Of a stretch of 62,293 bases of DNA, positions 41,473 to 50,231 are shown piece after piece; positions within the stretch are counted from its first letter, which is position 1, and every line of letters starts with the position of its first letter. The translations under genes and the position numbers were made by a program. A model generated the notes under the pieces. The model saw only the letters and a program-made list of their open reading frames with translations, was not told the DNA's origin and did not search any database. The stretch is taken from the IMG/VR virus record IMGVR_UViG_3300042691_046511, positions 1 to 62,293 of that record, one strand, 5' to 3'. The stretch comes from a virus.

Positions 41473-41501
41473 AGTATACGCCTATCGCCAGCCCTTGCCG
41501 A
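41473..41501 (-). promoter_or_regulatory. Putative promoter inside the end of the MuF gene
   Basis: On the minus strand TCGGCA (41496-41501) and TATACT (41473-41478) are separated by 17 nt. The start site would fall at or beside the ATG at 41466, giving a leaderless message for the small downstream gene. Confidence 0.4.
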
Positions 41502-43245
41502 CGAAGAGTGCGTCGAGGGCGTTGGCAATGGCGGTGAAGTCGTCGGCCGCCCACTGCCGCGGGTACGGGTCCCAGCCGTTGTCGATGTCGCGGAGCTTCT
41601 TGGCGAGCTCGACCACCCCGATTGGATGCTGCGATCGCAGCGCGATGTACTGCGCGTAGGACCGAGCGAACAACTCTTCCACCTCGAGCAGATAGTCGAT
41701 GTGGTCGATCCCAACCTCCACGGGGCGCGCCGTCGGTTGGTCGTGCCAGCGCCGGAGGGTCTGGACGGCCTGGCTCGCCTCGATGGCATCACGCCACGTG
41801 GCGAGTGCTGGGTCGCGGCCCGACGTGGCCATGACGCCATTGCGGCCGAGGCCCAGGTGGTCGAGCCAATGTCCCGTCTCGTGCCAGAAGGTGAGGTGCG
41901 GATGCGTCCGGAGCCCGGGCGGCGTCAGGACCATCATCGTGCCGTCCTTGGCATACCCGCCCAGATGCCGTGGGCCTAGATTGACGAAGCGCAGCGGGAG
42001 CGGTCGCAGGGGGCCGTCGCCATGCACGGCGTCCACCGCGTTCATCGCCGACCTCGCGGTGTTCCAGCGCCTGCCCGCCGGGATCGTCAGCTTCTGGGCC
42101 ACGGAACTGTCGGCATCGCGCACCGGCACGATGCGGCTCTGTGGATACCGTCGACGCGACGGTCTGGCGGAGGCGATGGGCGGGGCCGGCACGGCGGGGG
42201 CCGCTGGCGCCGGAGGGAGCACGGGCGGAGGCGACGGCGGGACGGGCTTCCCCAGCGCGAAGGCGACCTGCGCCCGTGAGAACTCCGCGAACCGAGCGAC
42301 GTCCACGTCGACCACGGCGTGACAGCGACAGAGGATGGTCGAGGCGGCGGCCAGTCGACCTTCGGGGGTCGTGAGCGGGTCGATCGGGTAGCGGAGCGCC
42401 GCCACGCCGATCCGCTTGGGCCCAGCCGTCCCCCGCTCGTCGTAGACGGAGACCTGAAACCGGTCGGCGATCGGGATGCCCTTCCCGCGCGCGTACGTCT
42501 GGCTCGCCTCGCGGTGCCCGAGCCGTGTGCGGCGATCGTTGGTGGACTTCCACGCCTTCTTCAAGAACGGGAAGTCCTTGGCCAGTCCGACCATGCGTTC
42601 GAACGTGGCGGCCGAGAACACGCGCCCGAGCTCGGTGCGCACGATCCGCTCCGCGCGGTACGCCGCCTGGTCGAACCCCTGCTCGGCGATCTGCCGCTGC
42701 AGTCGCTGCAGCTCCGCCATCTTGGACTCGCCGGCGGTGGCCACGCGCCGGATGCCCTGACGAATGTCGGTGGCGAACTGCCGCATGGGCGGCGAGAGCA
42801 GGTCCTCGGTGTTGCCTTCGGCCGCTCGCACGAGCACATCGTCCGTCCCCCGGAATTGCGAGGGCAACGTGAGTTGGAGCGCGCGCACCGGTTGCTCGGC
42901 CGCCTGCGCACCCAATCGGGCGGCCGCGGCATAGGGCCGTCCGGTGCTGGCGAAAATCTCGACCGTGGCCTCGGCGATACGCTGGTCGACCTCGCGAAGG
43001 AGCCGATCGGCCGTGCCAGGCGTCGCGTTCAGGAGGTCCGGGAGGAGTGCCAGCAGATCCCGCTTGAGGCGCTGCAAGCGGAGCAAGACGGCCGCGGCGG
43101 TCTCGCCCTCGAGTCGCCGGAAATCACGCACGAGCGCCGTGGCGGCAGACACGGCCCGGCGCACGCGACGTGCCGGACCGTCGTCTTCGGTGAGGTCGAT
43201 GAGCGCCGGCCAGCGGACGGCGATCGGCGCCAGATCGAGCGCCAT
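41482..43245 (-). CDS. MuF-type minor head protein with C-terminal zinc metallopeptidase domain (587 aa)
   Basis: The N-terminal ~310 residues match Mu gpF-like minor head proteins (RAERIVRTELGRVFSAATFERM, KKAWKSTNDRRTRLGHREA, STILCRCHAVVDV). A Pro/Ala linker follows (~320-365). The C-terminal ~200 residues contain FWHETGHWLDHLG, a HExxH zinc site starting at His455, and a likely third ligand in EVEELFARSYAQYIA near Glu523. MuF proteins with C-terminal toxin-like enzymes are known. The peptidase may be delivered into the host or act in head maturation. Confidence 0.85.
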   Translation of the reverse strand: MALDLAPIAVRWPALIDLTEDDGPARRVRRAVSAATALVRDFRRLEGETAAAVLLRLQRLKRDLLALLPDLLNATPGTADRLLREVDQRIAEATVEIFASTGRPYAAAARLGAQAAEQPVRALQLTLPSQFRGTDDVLVRAAEGNTEDLLSPPMRQFATDIRQGIRRVATAGESKMAELQRLQRQIAEQGFDQAAYRAERIVRTELGRVFSAATFERMVGLAKDFPFLKKAWKSTNDRRTRLGHREASQTYARGKGIPIADRFQVSVYDERGTAGPKRIGVAALRYPIDPLTTPEGRLAAASTILCRCHAVVDVDVARFAEFSRAQVAFALGKPVPPSPPPVLPPAPAAPAVPAPPIASARPSRRRYPQSRIVPVRDADSSVAQKLTIPAGRRWNTARSAMNAVDAVHGDGPLRPLPLRFVNLGPRHLGGYAKDGTMMVLTPPGLRTHPHLTFWHETGHWLDHLGLGRNGVMATSGRDPALATWRDAIEASQAVQTLRRWHDQPTARPVEVGIDHIDYLLEVEELFARSYAQYIALRSQHPIGVVELAKKLRDIDNGWDPYPRQWAADDFTAIANALDALFVGKGWR

Positions 43246-43251
43246 CGTCCG

Positions 43252-44799
43252 TCACGCGGCCGCGCGCGCGTCGTCGTCGATCCCGTCCGGGTCGTCCTCA
43301 GGATCAGGCACCGGCGGATTCGTGGGGCCACGCTTGGCGCGGAGCGCCGCCACGCCTGCCGCGATGTCGTCGGCCTTCTCTTGGCGGGACTCGGCGTCCT
43401 TCTCGGCGTCCGCTAGGATGGTGGAGGCGTTCGTCTCGACGCCCAGGTGCTTCAGGAGCGCCACGATGGTGGTGGCAGCCACTTGCTTGCTGGCGGTGCC
43501 GTTGGCCATCGCCGTGTCGAACGCCGAAACCACCTGCGCGAAGACCTGGCCGACGCGCGACACGTCCTTCGCCTGAATCTCGGGCATGCGGACCTTGAAC
43601 CCGAGATTGGCCTCGCGAAAGAGCGCGGGATTGCGCGTGGTCGCCTGCTCCACGGCGTAGCGCACGATGGTCTCGAGGAAGGCGCGATACTCGATCTGTC
43701 GCGACTGCGGGGTGCGCAGCATCACGTCGTTCTGGCCTTCGATCGTCGCCTGGTTCGAATCGGTGAAGCCGAAGTAACTCAGCGGGAAGCCGAACGAGCC
43801 GATGATGTGCGTCAGGATCATCCGGGCCGCCGCGGAGCGATCGGTCGCCTTCAGATCCGGCGTGCGCGGCTCCAACGTCTCTTTCTCGTTGTGCCCAAAG
43901 ACGGTCCCAGGGCGCGGGGTTGGCAGCGCTTTTACTTTCGAGGCGATGTCCTGGGCGGACGCCCCGTCGATCTTGTAGTCCCACACGAACGACGACTGCA
44001 GCCCGATGCGCTCGACCTCCGCGATCATGAACGAGTCGTACATGTCGAGCCAGTCGGCAAACGCCAAGAGATCGGGCCGGCCGCGCAGGCTGTTCGGGAG
44101 CTTGTTGATCCCGAGGTAGAAGCATTCCCCTTCCAGCCGGCCGGTGGCCGGGTTCTCGTGGATGATGGCGAGGTCCTGGCGCTGCCCGTTCGCATGAGTG
44201 GGCTTCAGCCGCACGAACTCAGGCACCAGGATATTGCCGGGCGACGGCACGATCGCTTCGACCTGGACGGGGTCGAGGTAGCCGAGTTGGAGCCCGCCGG
44301 TGATCGGGTTCGTCGCGACGGGGAGAATCAGCTCCCCGGTGAGCCCGAGGGCGGTGTAGAACTCGCGGCCGCGGGTCTGCAACTGGTTCACACGGCTGGT
44401 CCACGCCTTGTCGATCACGGCCTGAATCCGGGGGTCTTCGGCCTCGACGGTGATGCCCTGGCCGACAACGAGGTCGACGAGCAGCCCGATCAAGCGTTTG
44501 GCGAGCGGGTTTTGTTCGTAGAGGAACCACGCGATCTCTATCGCGCGCTCCTGCGCCAGGGGCGTCAGGTCCCGGTGGTGCATCTTGACGCCGGTGGTCA
44601 GGCGTCGATACAACCCGTCGTCGGGGTCGCCGCCGAAGGTGCCGGTGAGCTGGTAGCCCTCCTCCAGCCGGCGCGTGGCGGCGGCCTCGGTCGCGACCTC
44701 GCGTCGGAGCGGAAGGTCGAACAGGGGTTCTGCTGGCTGGAAGGCGGCCCCGGCGCGCGGCGTGCGCCAGGGTGCCAGAAAGCGATCGAGGAGGCCCAC
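43252..44799 (-). CDS. Portal protein (515 aa)
   Basis: I favour the GTG at 44799 (VGLLDRFLAPWRT). A GTG at 44859 would add 20 residues. The pattern of a lambda/SPP1-type portal is visible: ARAIEIAWFLYEQNPLAKRLIGLLVDLVVGQG-like helices, then DWLDMYDSFMIAEVERIGLQ and SFGFPLSYFGFTDSNQATIEGQ. It forms the dodecameric DNA channel at one capsid vertex. It lies between terminase and MuF, the usual order. Confidence 0.9.
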   Translation of the reverse strand: MGLLDRFLAPWRTPRAGAAFQPAEPLFDLPLRREVATEAAATRRLEEGYQLTGTFGGDPDDGLYRRLTTGVKMHHRDLTPLAQERAIEIAWFLYEQNPLAKRLIGLLVDLVVGQGITVEAEDPRIQAVIDKAWTSRVNQLQTRGREFYTALGLTGELILPVATNPITGGLQLGYLDPVQVEAIVPSPGNILVPEFVRLKPTHANGQRQDLAIIHENPATGRLEGECFYLGINKLPNSLRGRPDLLAFADWLDMYDSFMIAEVERIGLQSSFVWDYKIDGASAQDIASKVKALPTPRPGTVFGHNEKETLEPRTPDLKATDRSAAARMILTHIIGSFGFPLSYFGFTDSNQATIEGQNDVMLRTPQSRQIEYRAFLETIVRYAVEQATTRNPALFREANLGFKVRMPEIQAKDVSRVGQVFAQVVSAFDTAMANGTASKQVAATTIVALLKHLGVETNASTILADAEKDAESRQEKADDIAAGVAALRAKRGPTNPPVPDPEDDPDGIDDDARAAA

Positions 44800-44843
44800 G
44801 CTGTGGTGTTGGACGGGGGGGCTCGCGGGGCTGTCCCTTTGGC

Positions 44844-46421
44844 CTACGACGTGAACCACTTCCGACGCGTCAGGCCCTGGACCCGTGTTGGCGCCGGCGC
44901 TGGTGCCGTCGCCGGTTCAGGCTCAGGGCTGTCGGGCTGTCCGCGCAGGCGCCGGCGCATCGTCTGCAGGCGCTGCAGGTGGGTCGAGGCGCCCGCCTCT
45001 GGAGCGCGGACCGCGCTGGCCGCCAGACTCTGACTCGCCGCGCGCCAGGCGAGCGCACCGGCGGAGATCGTGTCTGGGAGGTGCGCGGTACTACTCCCGT
45101 CCTTCGACCCCCGGTACACGTCCTCGCGCGTGGCGTAGATGTGCTCGCTCCGCGCGGCCGCCAGCGCCGGGTTGCTGTCGTCTTCGGGCCAGACCAGCTC
45201 GCCCTTTTCGATCGCCGCGATGTACTCGGACAGCAGGTCGGCGCGGTCGCGCCCGACCATGTTGAACGGCTCCGAGTCGTGGCGCAGCATGTCGTGCACG
45301 ACCTGGCCGAGGCCCGTGTTGTCGTGCGTGCTCGTCCCGCCATACTCCGCAATGCGCGCGTCGAGGTAGCCCGCCATCGCCGGCCACGGCTCGCGCTGCG
45401 TGCGCTTCACCGCCACGACGCGCATCGGTCGGACGTCCTTCCGGATCGTGACGATGACGGTGTGGTTCACCTTCTTCGCCCAGTCGGTCCCTGTGCCGTA
45501 GACCGCGCCGTCGACCGGCGCCTCGAGCGCGACGTCCGACCGGAACGCCCCCTTCACCGCGTCGGTGTCCATGGCGCGCCCCTCGCTGCTGGGCTCCTGC
45601 AGCTCGATCTCGGTCTCCCACATGGCTGCGGTCAGGATGGCGCGCTTGCGCTCGACCTCGGCCAGCGAGAGCCAGCCGTGCGGCTCGAGATTTTCTCTGT
45701 AGCACCACTCATACACGGGATAGTTCTTCGCCGCGGCGCGCTTCAGGATCTCGGTCATCGTGCCGTCGGGATACTGGTGCGTGCTCGACAACACGACCTG
45801 GGACAGGATCCAGCCCTTCGACATCGGCTGACCGAGCGCCGAGTCGAGGATCGAGAGCTTCATCTCATCGGTTTCATCCAAACGTAAGCGCTGCGGGTGA
45901 GGCCCTCTGACGCTGGCCTGGCTGGCCATCAGCGCCACGATGCGGTTGCCCCACACGAGGCGCTGCTTCTGGCTGCCGGGCTCGTTCATCAGGGCGGACC
46001 GCGGCGCAGACGGCGCCTCCCACAGTTTGCCGATGGACTCGAGCACGCGCTTCGACTGCTCACCCGACCCGCCGAGGATGTTGACGTCGGCGCGCAACGT
46101 CAGCGCCTCGGTGACCGCCAGCGCGGAGAGCGTGAAGGACTTGCCGCCCATGCCGCGCGACGCCTTCCACACGCTGATCGGGTGGCGGGCGAAGTAGGCG
46201 TCGTGGAACGCGTCCCACGGGGTGCTGTGGTTCGTGCAGCACTGCCGGTGCGGCAGGGCGACGTTGAAGTAGTCGCGGAGGAACTTGTCGAGGGCGTCGT
46301 CGTCGGTGATGGCCGGCAGCTGGGGGCCTTCGTCGCCCTGGCGCGCGACCTCGGACGGCGGCACGAGACTCCACAGTAACTCGCGTACGCCCCGCTCGTG
46401 GGCCGTCAGGCCGTGTCTCAT
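44844..46421 (-). CDS. terL: Terminase large subunit (525 aa)
   Basis: The ATP-driven packaging motor carries a Walker A-like motif KASRGMGGKS (residues 86-95), a Walker B with LRLDETDE (Asp182-Glu183) and a C-terminal RNase H-like nuclease that begins near GTGTDWAKKVNHTV (~residue 310). The C terminus ends in a Pro-rich tail. The ATG at 46421 overlaps the small subunit stop. Confidence 0.92.
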   Translation of the reverse strand: MRHGLTAHERGVRELLWSLVPPSEVARQGDEGPQLPAITDDDALDKFLRDYFNVALPHRQCCTNHSTPWDAFHDAYFARHPISVWKASRGMGGKSFTLSALAVTEALTLRADVNILGGSGEQSKRVLESIGKLWEAPSAPRSALMNEPGSQKQRLVWGNRIVALMASQASVRGPHPQRLRLDETDEMKLSILDSALGQPMSKGWILSQVVLSSTHQYPDGTMTEILKRAAAKNYPVYEWCYRENLEPHGWLSLAEVERKRAILTAAMWETEIELQEPSSEGRAMDTDAVKGAFRSDVALEAPVDGAVYGTGTDWAKKVNHTVIVTIRKDVRPMRVVAVKRTQREPWPAMAGYLDARIAEYGGTSTHDNTGLGQVVHDMLRHDSEPFNMVGRDRADLLSEYIAAIEKGELVWPEDDSNPALAAARSEHIYATREDVYRGSKDGSSTAHLPDTISAGALAWRAASQSLAASAVRAPEAGASTHLQRLQTMRRRLRGQPDSPEPEPATAPAPAPTRVQGLTRRKWFTS

Positions 46422-47008
46422 GCGGCGCCGGGCTCCGCGACCTCGGCCTCAAGGGTGTCCCCGATGTGTCCCTGCGCCAGCAGCAGTTGTTCGAGCCGTT
46501 GCTGCACCTGGCGTCGCTGGGTGTCGTCCTCGACAAACTCGCGGATGATCTCCGCGACCACTCGCATGGTGGCCAAGAACTGCGCGAGCGTGACGGATTG
46601 CTGAAGGGCGTCAAGCCGCCGCGTCTCGGCTTCGATGAGCCGTCGGCGGTGGTCCACTAGGTTGGCGATGCGCCTCTCCATCTGTTCGCTCGGCACGCCC
46701 TGGTTCTTCAGCGTGCCCGTCAGACCCGTCAGGAGCGCTTCGATGAGGGCGACGTCCTGGCGCAGTTGCATGAGTTGCTTGTCGCGCATGCCCTCGAGGA
46801 ACCGGTCGGCCAGCGCCTTCGGCATGAACTTCGATCGCCGGCCGTCTTTCCACTGGCCGTTGGCCGGGCCGCTTGGGCTTCGGCCGCCGTGAAAGCGACA
46901 GCGGCCGCCAGCGCCGTTCCCGGCGTTCTCGCAGCGCTTGGGGCTGCCGTCTGGGTTCAGGTGGCGGGTTTTCGCCCCGCACGCCTTCACTGGGGCAGAT
47001 CGCTTCAT
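46418..47008 (-). CDS. terS: Putative terminase small subunit (196 aa)
   Basis: The N terminus holds a Cys/His cluster (ACGAKTR...KRCENAGNGAGGRCRFHGGRS) followed by GPANGQWKDGRRSKFMPKAL. This is a well-known pattern in proteins encoded just before the large terminase. The rest is long helices suited to a ring oligomer. Coupling with terL (4-bp overlap) supports DNA recognition for packaging. Confidence 0.75.
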   Translation of the reverse strand: MKRSAPVKACGAKTRHLNPDGSPKRCENAGNGAGGRCRFHGGRSPSGPANGQWKDGRRSKFMPKALADRFLEGMRDKQLMQLRQDVALIEALLTGLTGTLKNQGVPSEQMERRIANLVDHRRRLIEAETRRLDALQQSVTLAQFLATMRVVAEIIREFVEDDTQRRQVQQRLEQLLLAQGHIGDTLEAEVAEPGAA

Positions 47009-47127
47009 GGGGTGGCGGGATGCTCTGCCCTGTCGCCACAGTCAGGTCTGCGGCAGCGCGTGACGACCACGTCGGCGACGCACGCGCGGATGGCACACGC
47101 ACTGCGCGGGCGCGGCTGTCGTGCCAT
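47005..47127 (-). CDS. Cys-rich mini-protein (40 aa)
   Basis: A 40-codon frame starts at the ATG at 47127, with AGGA 7 nt upstream, and its TGA overlaps the terminase small subunit ATG. The sequence has four cysteines (SACAIRACV, TRCRRPDCGD), enough for one zinc site, and many arginines. It may bind nucleic acid. It is supported by translational coupling and spacing only. Confidence 0.5.
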   Translation of the reverse strand: MARQPRPRSACAIRACVADVVVTRCRRPDCGDRAEHPATP

Positions 47128-47136
47128 GGGCTTATC

Positions 47137-47538
47137 CTACGCTCCTGCCAGTGGAGTCGGCTTCAGCCGACAGACTTCCTTGAAGACGCGGACCTCCACG
47201 GCGCCGCCAGCGCGCATGTGCTCGGCACGGGCCAGTGCCTCGGCGCGGGTGCCATGCTGCGAGTCGAACGCGTGCTCCTCGGCCTCTCTCGTCGCCACCG
47301 TCACCACGAACGGTCTGATGACGGGCCGAGTCGCTGGGCCAGCGGTCGCCTGGCGGTAGCGATCGTGGCCCACGTGCCAGCCGTCCAGCACCGGGCAGCG
47401 GTAGACCGACAGGTGTCCTGGCCTGGGGCCCTCCTTCCGCTCCGACCGCTGGAAACGTCGCAACTCGGCCTTCGCGCCAGACCGCTTGACGTGCAGGACT
47501 TTGCGACAGGTGTCGCACATCCGCGAGAGGTGGGTCAC
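47137..47538 (-). CDS. Hypothetical protein with Cys-x2-Cys N terminus (133 aa)
   Basis: The GTG at 47538 has a GGAG site 10 nt upstream; an ATG six codons later has none. The N terminus has MCDTCRKVLHV and later YRCPVLDGWHVGHDRY, suggesting a zinc-binding fold often found near HNH or terminase genes. The C terminus contains EALARAEHMRAG. Function unknown. Confidence 0.65.
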   Translation of the reverse strand: MTHLSRMCDTCRKVLHVKRSGAKAELRRFQRSERKEGPRPGHLSVYRCPVLDGWHVGHDRYRQATAGPATRPVIRPFVVTVATREAEEHAFDSQHGTRAEALARAEHMRAGGAVEVRVFKEVCRLKPTPLAGA

Positions 47539-47556
47539 GCGCTACACTCCGGCGCG

Positions 47557-47814
47557 ATGCCCTGGGAACCGCCGGGCCGTGATGTCGTCTTGCCGACGTA
47601 TCCCGAGCGCTCGCTGTGGACGCTCGTGAAGGACGCGCGAACGGCCCGGGCGATGGTGCGGGTCCATCCCTTGGGCGACGAACTCCGAGTCCTCGTGGCC
47701 AGTGAACTGCTCTGGTCCCAGGTGTTCCGCCAGGGCGACGTGCCCAGCCTGGAGGTCGTGGCCGAGACACATCGCCTGGGGTTCTTGGAGCGTGGATGGG
47801 CCGAAGCGACATAG
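47557..47814 (+). CDS. Lone plus-strand gene (85 aa), possible moron
   Basis: This is the only convincing plus-strand gene outside the lysogeny module, wedged between two minus-strand genes. The product (MPWEPPGRDVVLPTYPERSLWTLV..., then RVHPLGDELRVLV, SELLWSQVFR, RGWAEA) has the look of a small family I associate with Acidobacteriota chromosomes. TACACT at 47543-47548 could be a -10 for a leaderless transcript. Independent orientation and promoter suggest a moron expressed in the lysogen. Confidence 0.65.
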   Translation: MPWEPPGRDVVLPTYPERSLWTLVKDARTARAMVRVHPLGDELRVLVASELLWSQVFRQGDVPSLEVVAETHRLGFLERGWAEAT

Positions 47815-47824
47815 GGCATGGCTT

Positions 47825-49768
47825 CTATGCCTCCAGGAACAGGACCGGCTTCGCGACGACGTGCCCAGGCTGGGGATACTCCACCAATCCCAGACTCCGC
47901 AGCCGTCCCCGAGGGTTATTGAACGCGCCGGCGCCAGCCGTGTAGCCAGCGGCCTGCGCCAGCGCCTCGTTTGTCATCGGTTCTGGGTAGGCGGCGAGCA
48001 GCGGCGCCAGCAACCGCTGTTCCGGGCCGGGCAGCCGCTCCAGCACGCGGCGCTGCAACTCATTGCTGGTCAACGGCACGTCCGGTGCGGCAGCGAGCGC
48101 CCGGCCGCTGTCGGTCAACCGGATCCGGCCGCCGGCGAGATACTCAACGTGCCCGGCGCTCCGGAGCTTCCCGCGCGGGTTGTTGAAGGCGCCGCCGTCG
48201 ACCGTATAGCCGGCCAGAAACGCCACAGCAGCCAACTCTGGCTCGGGGTTTCCGACCGCGGACAACCAGCCGAGGGCGTCGAGGATGCGCTGCTCGGGTC
48301 CGGTCAGGGCGACGTGGTGGCCGTTGAGTCCAGACGGTGGACGATCCGCATTTTTCGGCGCAATTCGTGAAGTCACGACCATCGTTGTCGCGCGGGTCGT
48401 CGGGTGGAACACTAGGGGCCGGCCGACAGTAAGCGGCGGCGCGCTCACCCGCTCCAGCTTCTCTAGGATGCGCGTTAGGCCCTTCTTCTCGATGAGGCCA
48501 GCGAACTCGGCCCGCGCCCGGTCGGTCACCGCCGCTTGCTTCTCCACGGCCCGCTTCATGGCCTTGTCAATCGCTGCGGCCAGGCCGTCGGCGACGCTGA
48601 GCGCGAAGTGGGTGTGGTAGACCTGCAGCTCCTCTGGAATGGCGGTGAGGCGCGCTGCGACGGCGCGTAGTAGCTCGCGGTCGGCGTCGGTCAGAACCTC
48701 GCGTATTTCCGGCGCCGAATCTCTACCACCACGTGAAAATTTTACCGCCTCATTCTGAATGGAAAAACCGGAAGTGGCCTTCTCTAACTCCTTGATGCGC
48801 TTGTCTTTCTCGGCGATGGCCTTCCTGAGCTCGCGCGGGTCGTCGGCCTTCGCCTTCTCGATGGTCGCCGCCATCTGGCCCTTGAGCGCCCGCAGGTCGA
48901 CATCGGCTAGATGCTTCGGTTCCACTGGCCTGACGCCAGGCTTCGGTGAGGCGCCCGAGTCGAACGTCTCAATCGGGAGCACGTGGGCTCGGGTGAAGAT
49001 GCCCTCGGCCGTCGGCCATCCTGGCGACCAGAACCACGCGTCCCCGATCGGCAGCGCCGGCAGCGACGCCATCAGCGTCCGCCCTTGGGCGGCGTCGCCG
49101 TGCACCTCGACCCACGCCTCCATCGCCTTCAGGTCCTGCGGCGCGATGGTGCGCAGCACCACCAGCATCTGGGCCTGAGTGAGGACGTTCTTGTTCAGCA
49201 CCGCCGAGCGCTGGGTCACCAGCACGCAGCCGATACCGCGCTGGCCGCCACGGCGCACGATGTCTTCGGCGGCGCCGAGCATCCGCTCGTGACCCTTGGG
49301 CGCCTTCTGCGGCGCCACCGCGTCCGCCTCATCGATGACCAGCATGACCGGCGTCCGATACTGCTCGCGCGCCTTCAGGCGGTAGAGGTTCTCAAGGAAT
49401 GCCGTCATGAAGGTCGCGAGCTCGTGCTTCCGGAACTGGGACAGGTCGAGCAGTGCGCTCACCCGCTCTTCGACCACCAGCTTGGCGACGACCTCCCCCG
49501 AGCCGACCTCGAGCGGCACGTCGCCGCGCTCCCCGCCGAGGATCACGATCGGTAGGCCCGGTCCCTTCCCGTCGGCCGCCGAACGGATGCCCCATTGGTC
49601 GCCCTTCGGGTCGACCAGCACCACCTGCTGCCCGGCCTTGAACAGCTGCTCGACGAGCCGTCGCATGGTATAGCTCTTCCCCGCCCGACGCTTCGCGAGG
49701 ATGGCGATCGTCTGGGTGACGACGTCGAGAGGTAGCGCAAGTTCGTCGGCGATCTTTAGAGTCTTCAT
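47825..49768 (-). CDS. HerA/FtsK-like ATPase with two C-terminal winged-helix repeats (647 aa)
   Basis: A P-loop appears at residues 25-33 (AKRRAGKSYT) and a Walker B at ~141-149 (VMLVIDEAD). The TQRSAVLNK segment and the overall order fit HerA-type (DUF87) translocases. A coiled region (~300-330) follows. The C terminus has two similar ~65-residue domains, each with LAGYT..GGAFNNPRGKLRS and AAGYT..GAFNNPRGRLRS, likely tandem winged helices. It could pump or remodel DNA in replication or packaging. It overlaps the upstream gene by 4 bp. Confidence 0.8.
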   Translation of the reverse strand: MKTLKIADELALPLDVVTQTIAILAKRRAGKSYTMRRLVEQLFKAGQQVVLVDPKGDQWGIRSAADGKGPGLPIVILGGERGDVPLEVGSGEVVAKLVVEERVSALLDLSQFRKHELATFMTAFLENLYRLKAREQYRTPVMLVIDEADAVAPQKAPKGHERMLGAAEDIVRRGGQRGIGCVLVTQRSAVLNKNVLTQAQMLVVLRTIAPQDLKAMEAWVEVHGDAAQGRTLMASLPALPIGDAWFWSPGWPTAEGIFTRAHVLPIETFDSGASPKPGVRPVEPKHLADVDLRALKGQMAATIEKAKADDPRELRKAIAEKDKRIKELEKATSGFSIQNEAVKFSRGGRDSAPEIREVLTDADRELLRAVAARLTAIPEELQVYHTHFALSVADGLAAAIDKAMKRAVEKQAAVTDRARAEFAGLIEKKGLTRILEKLERVSAPPLTVGRPLVFHPTTRATTMVVTSRIAPKNADRPPSGLNGHHVALTGPEQRILDALGWLSAVGNPEPELAAVAFLAGYTVDGGAFNNPRGKLRSAGHVEYLAGGRIRLTDSGRALAAAPDVPLTSNELQRRVLERLPGPEQRLLAPLLAAYPEPMTNEALAQAAGYTAGAGAFNNPRGRLRSLGLVEYPQPGHVVAKPVLFLEA

Positions 49769-50217
49769 GACGGCTGGACCACCCCACGCGTACCCTGGCG
49801 CAGCTCGCGGAAGTCCAACAGCGCCGCCGACGCCGCCTCTAGGGACAGCCCGACGCGGCTCGTCAGGAAGGCGTGCAGCATCTGATCCGTGATCGCCGCT
49901 TCGATGGCCTGCTGGAGCATGCCGACGACCTCGCGCGCTTTGTCGAGGTCCATTTGTGTGAGGGCACCGTCGACGGCGAGCTCGATGCGGCCTTCCTTCG
50001 ACCGCGCGCTGAGCAGCGACCCGACGACGACGTTCGTGCCAGTCGCACGCCCAGCCGCCCGCAGGGCGATCCCGTGCATGTCGATGACCTCGCCGTCCGG
50101 ATTGGCGTGGAACGCGTGCTGGTAGTCGGCCTGCGCCAGTAGCGCGCGGACCGCCGCGTAGACGGTGCGCGGCACGTCGAGGACGGCATAGGTGTGGGTG
50201 GTCCTCATTGGCTTCAT
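49765..50217 (-). CDS. Hypothetical protein coupled to the ATPase (150 aa)
   Basis: The ATG at 50217 has a strong AAGGAG site. The product is alpha/beta (THTYAVLDVPRTVYAAVRALLAQADY, DMHGIALRA) with a helical C terminus. It ends over the ATPase start, so it may be its partner. No family is recognised. Confidence 0.7.
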   Translation of the reverse strand: MKPMRTTHTYAVLDVPRTVYAAVRALLAQADYQHAFHANPDGEVIDMHGIALRAAGRATGTNVVVGSLLSARSKEGRIELAVDGALTQMDLDKAREVVGMLQQAIEAAITDQMLHAFLTSRVGLSLEAASAALLDFRELRQGTRGVVQPS

Positions 50218-50231
50218 GTCAACTCCTTCCG

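Noticed and set aside
43447-45033. Plus-strand frame of 528 codons opposite portal and terminase
   Set aside because: It is fully antisense to two strongly supported genes and shows no protein-like motifs.
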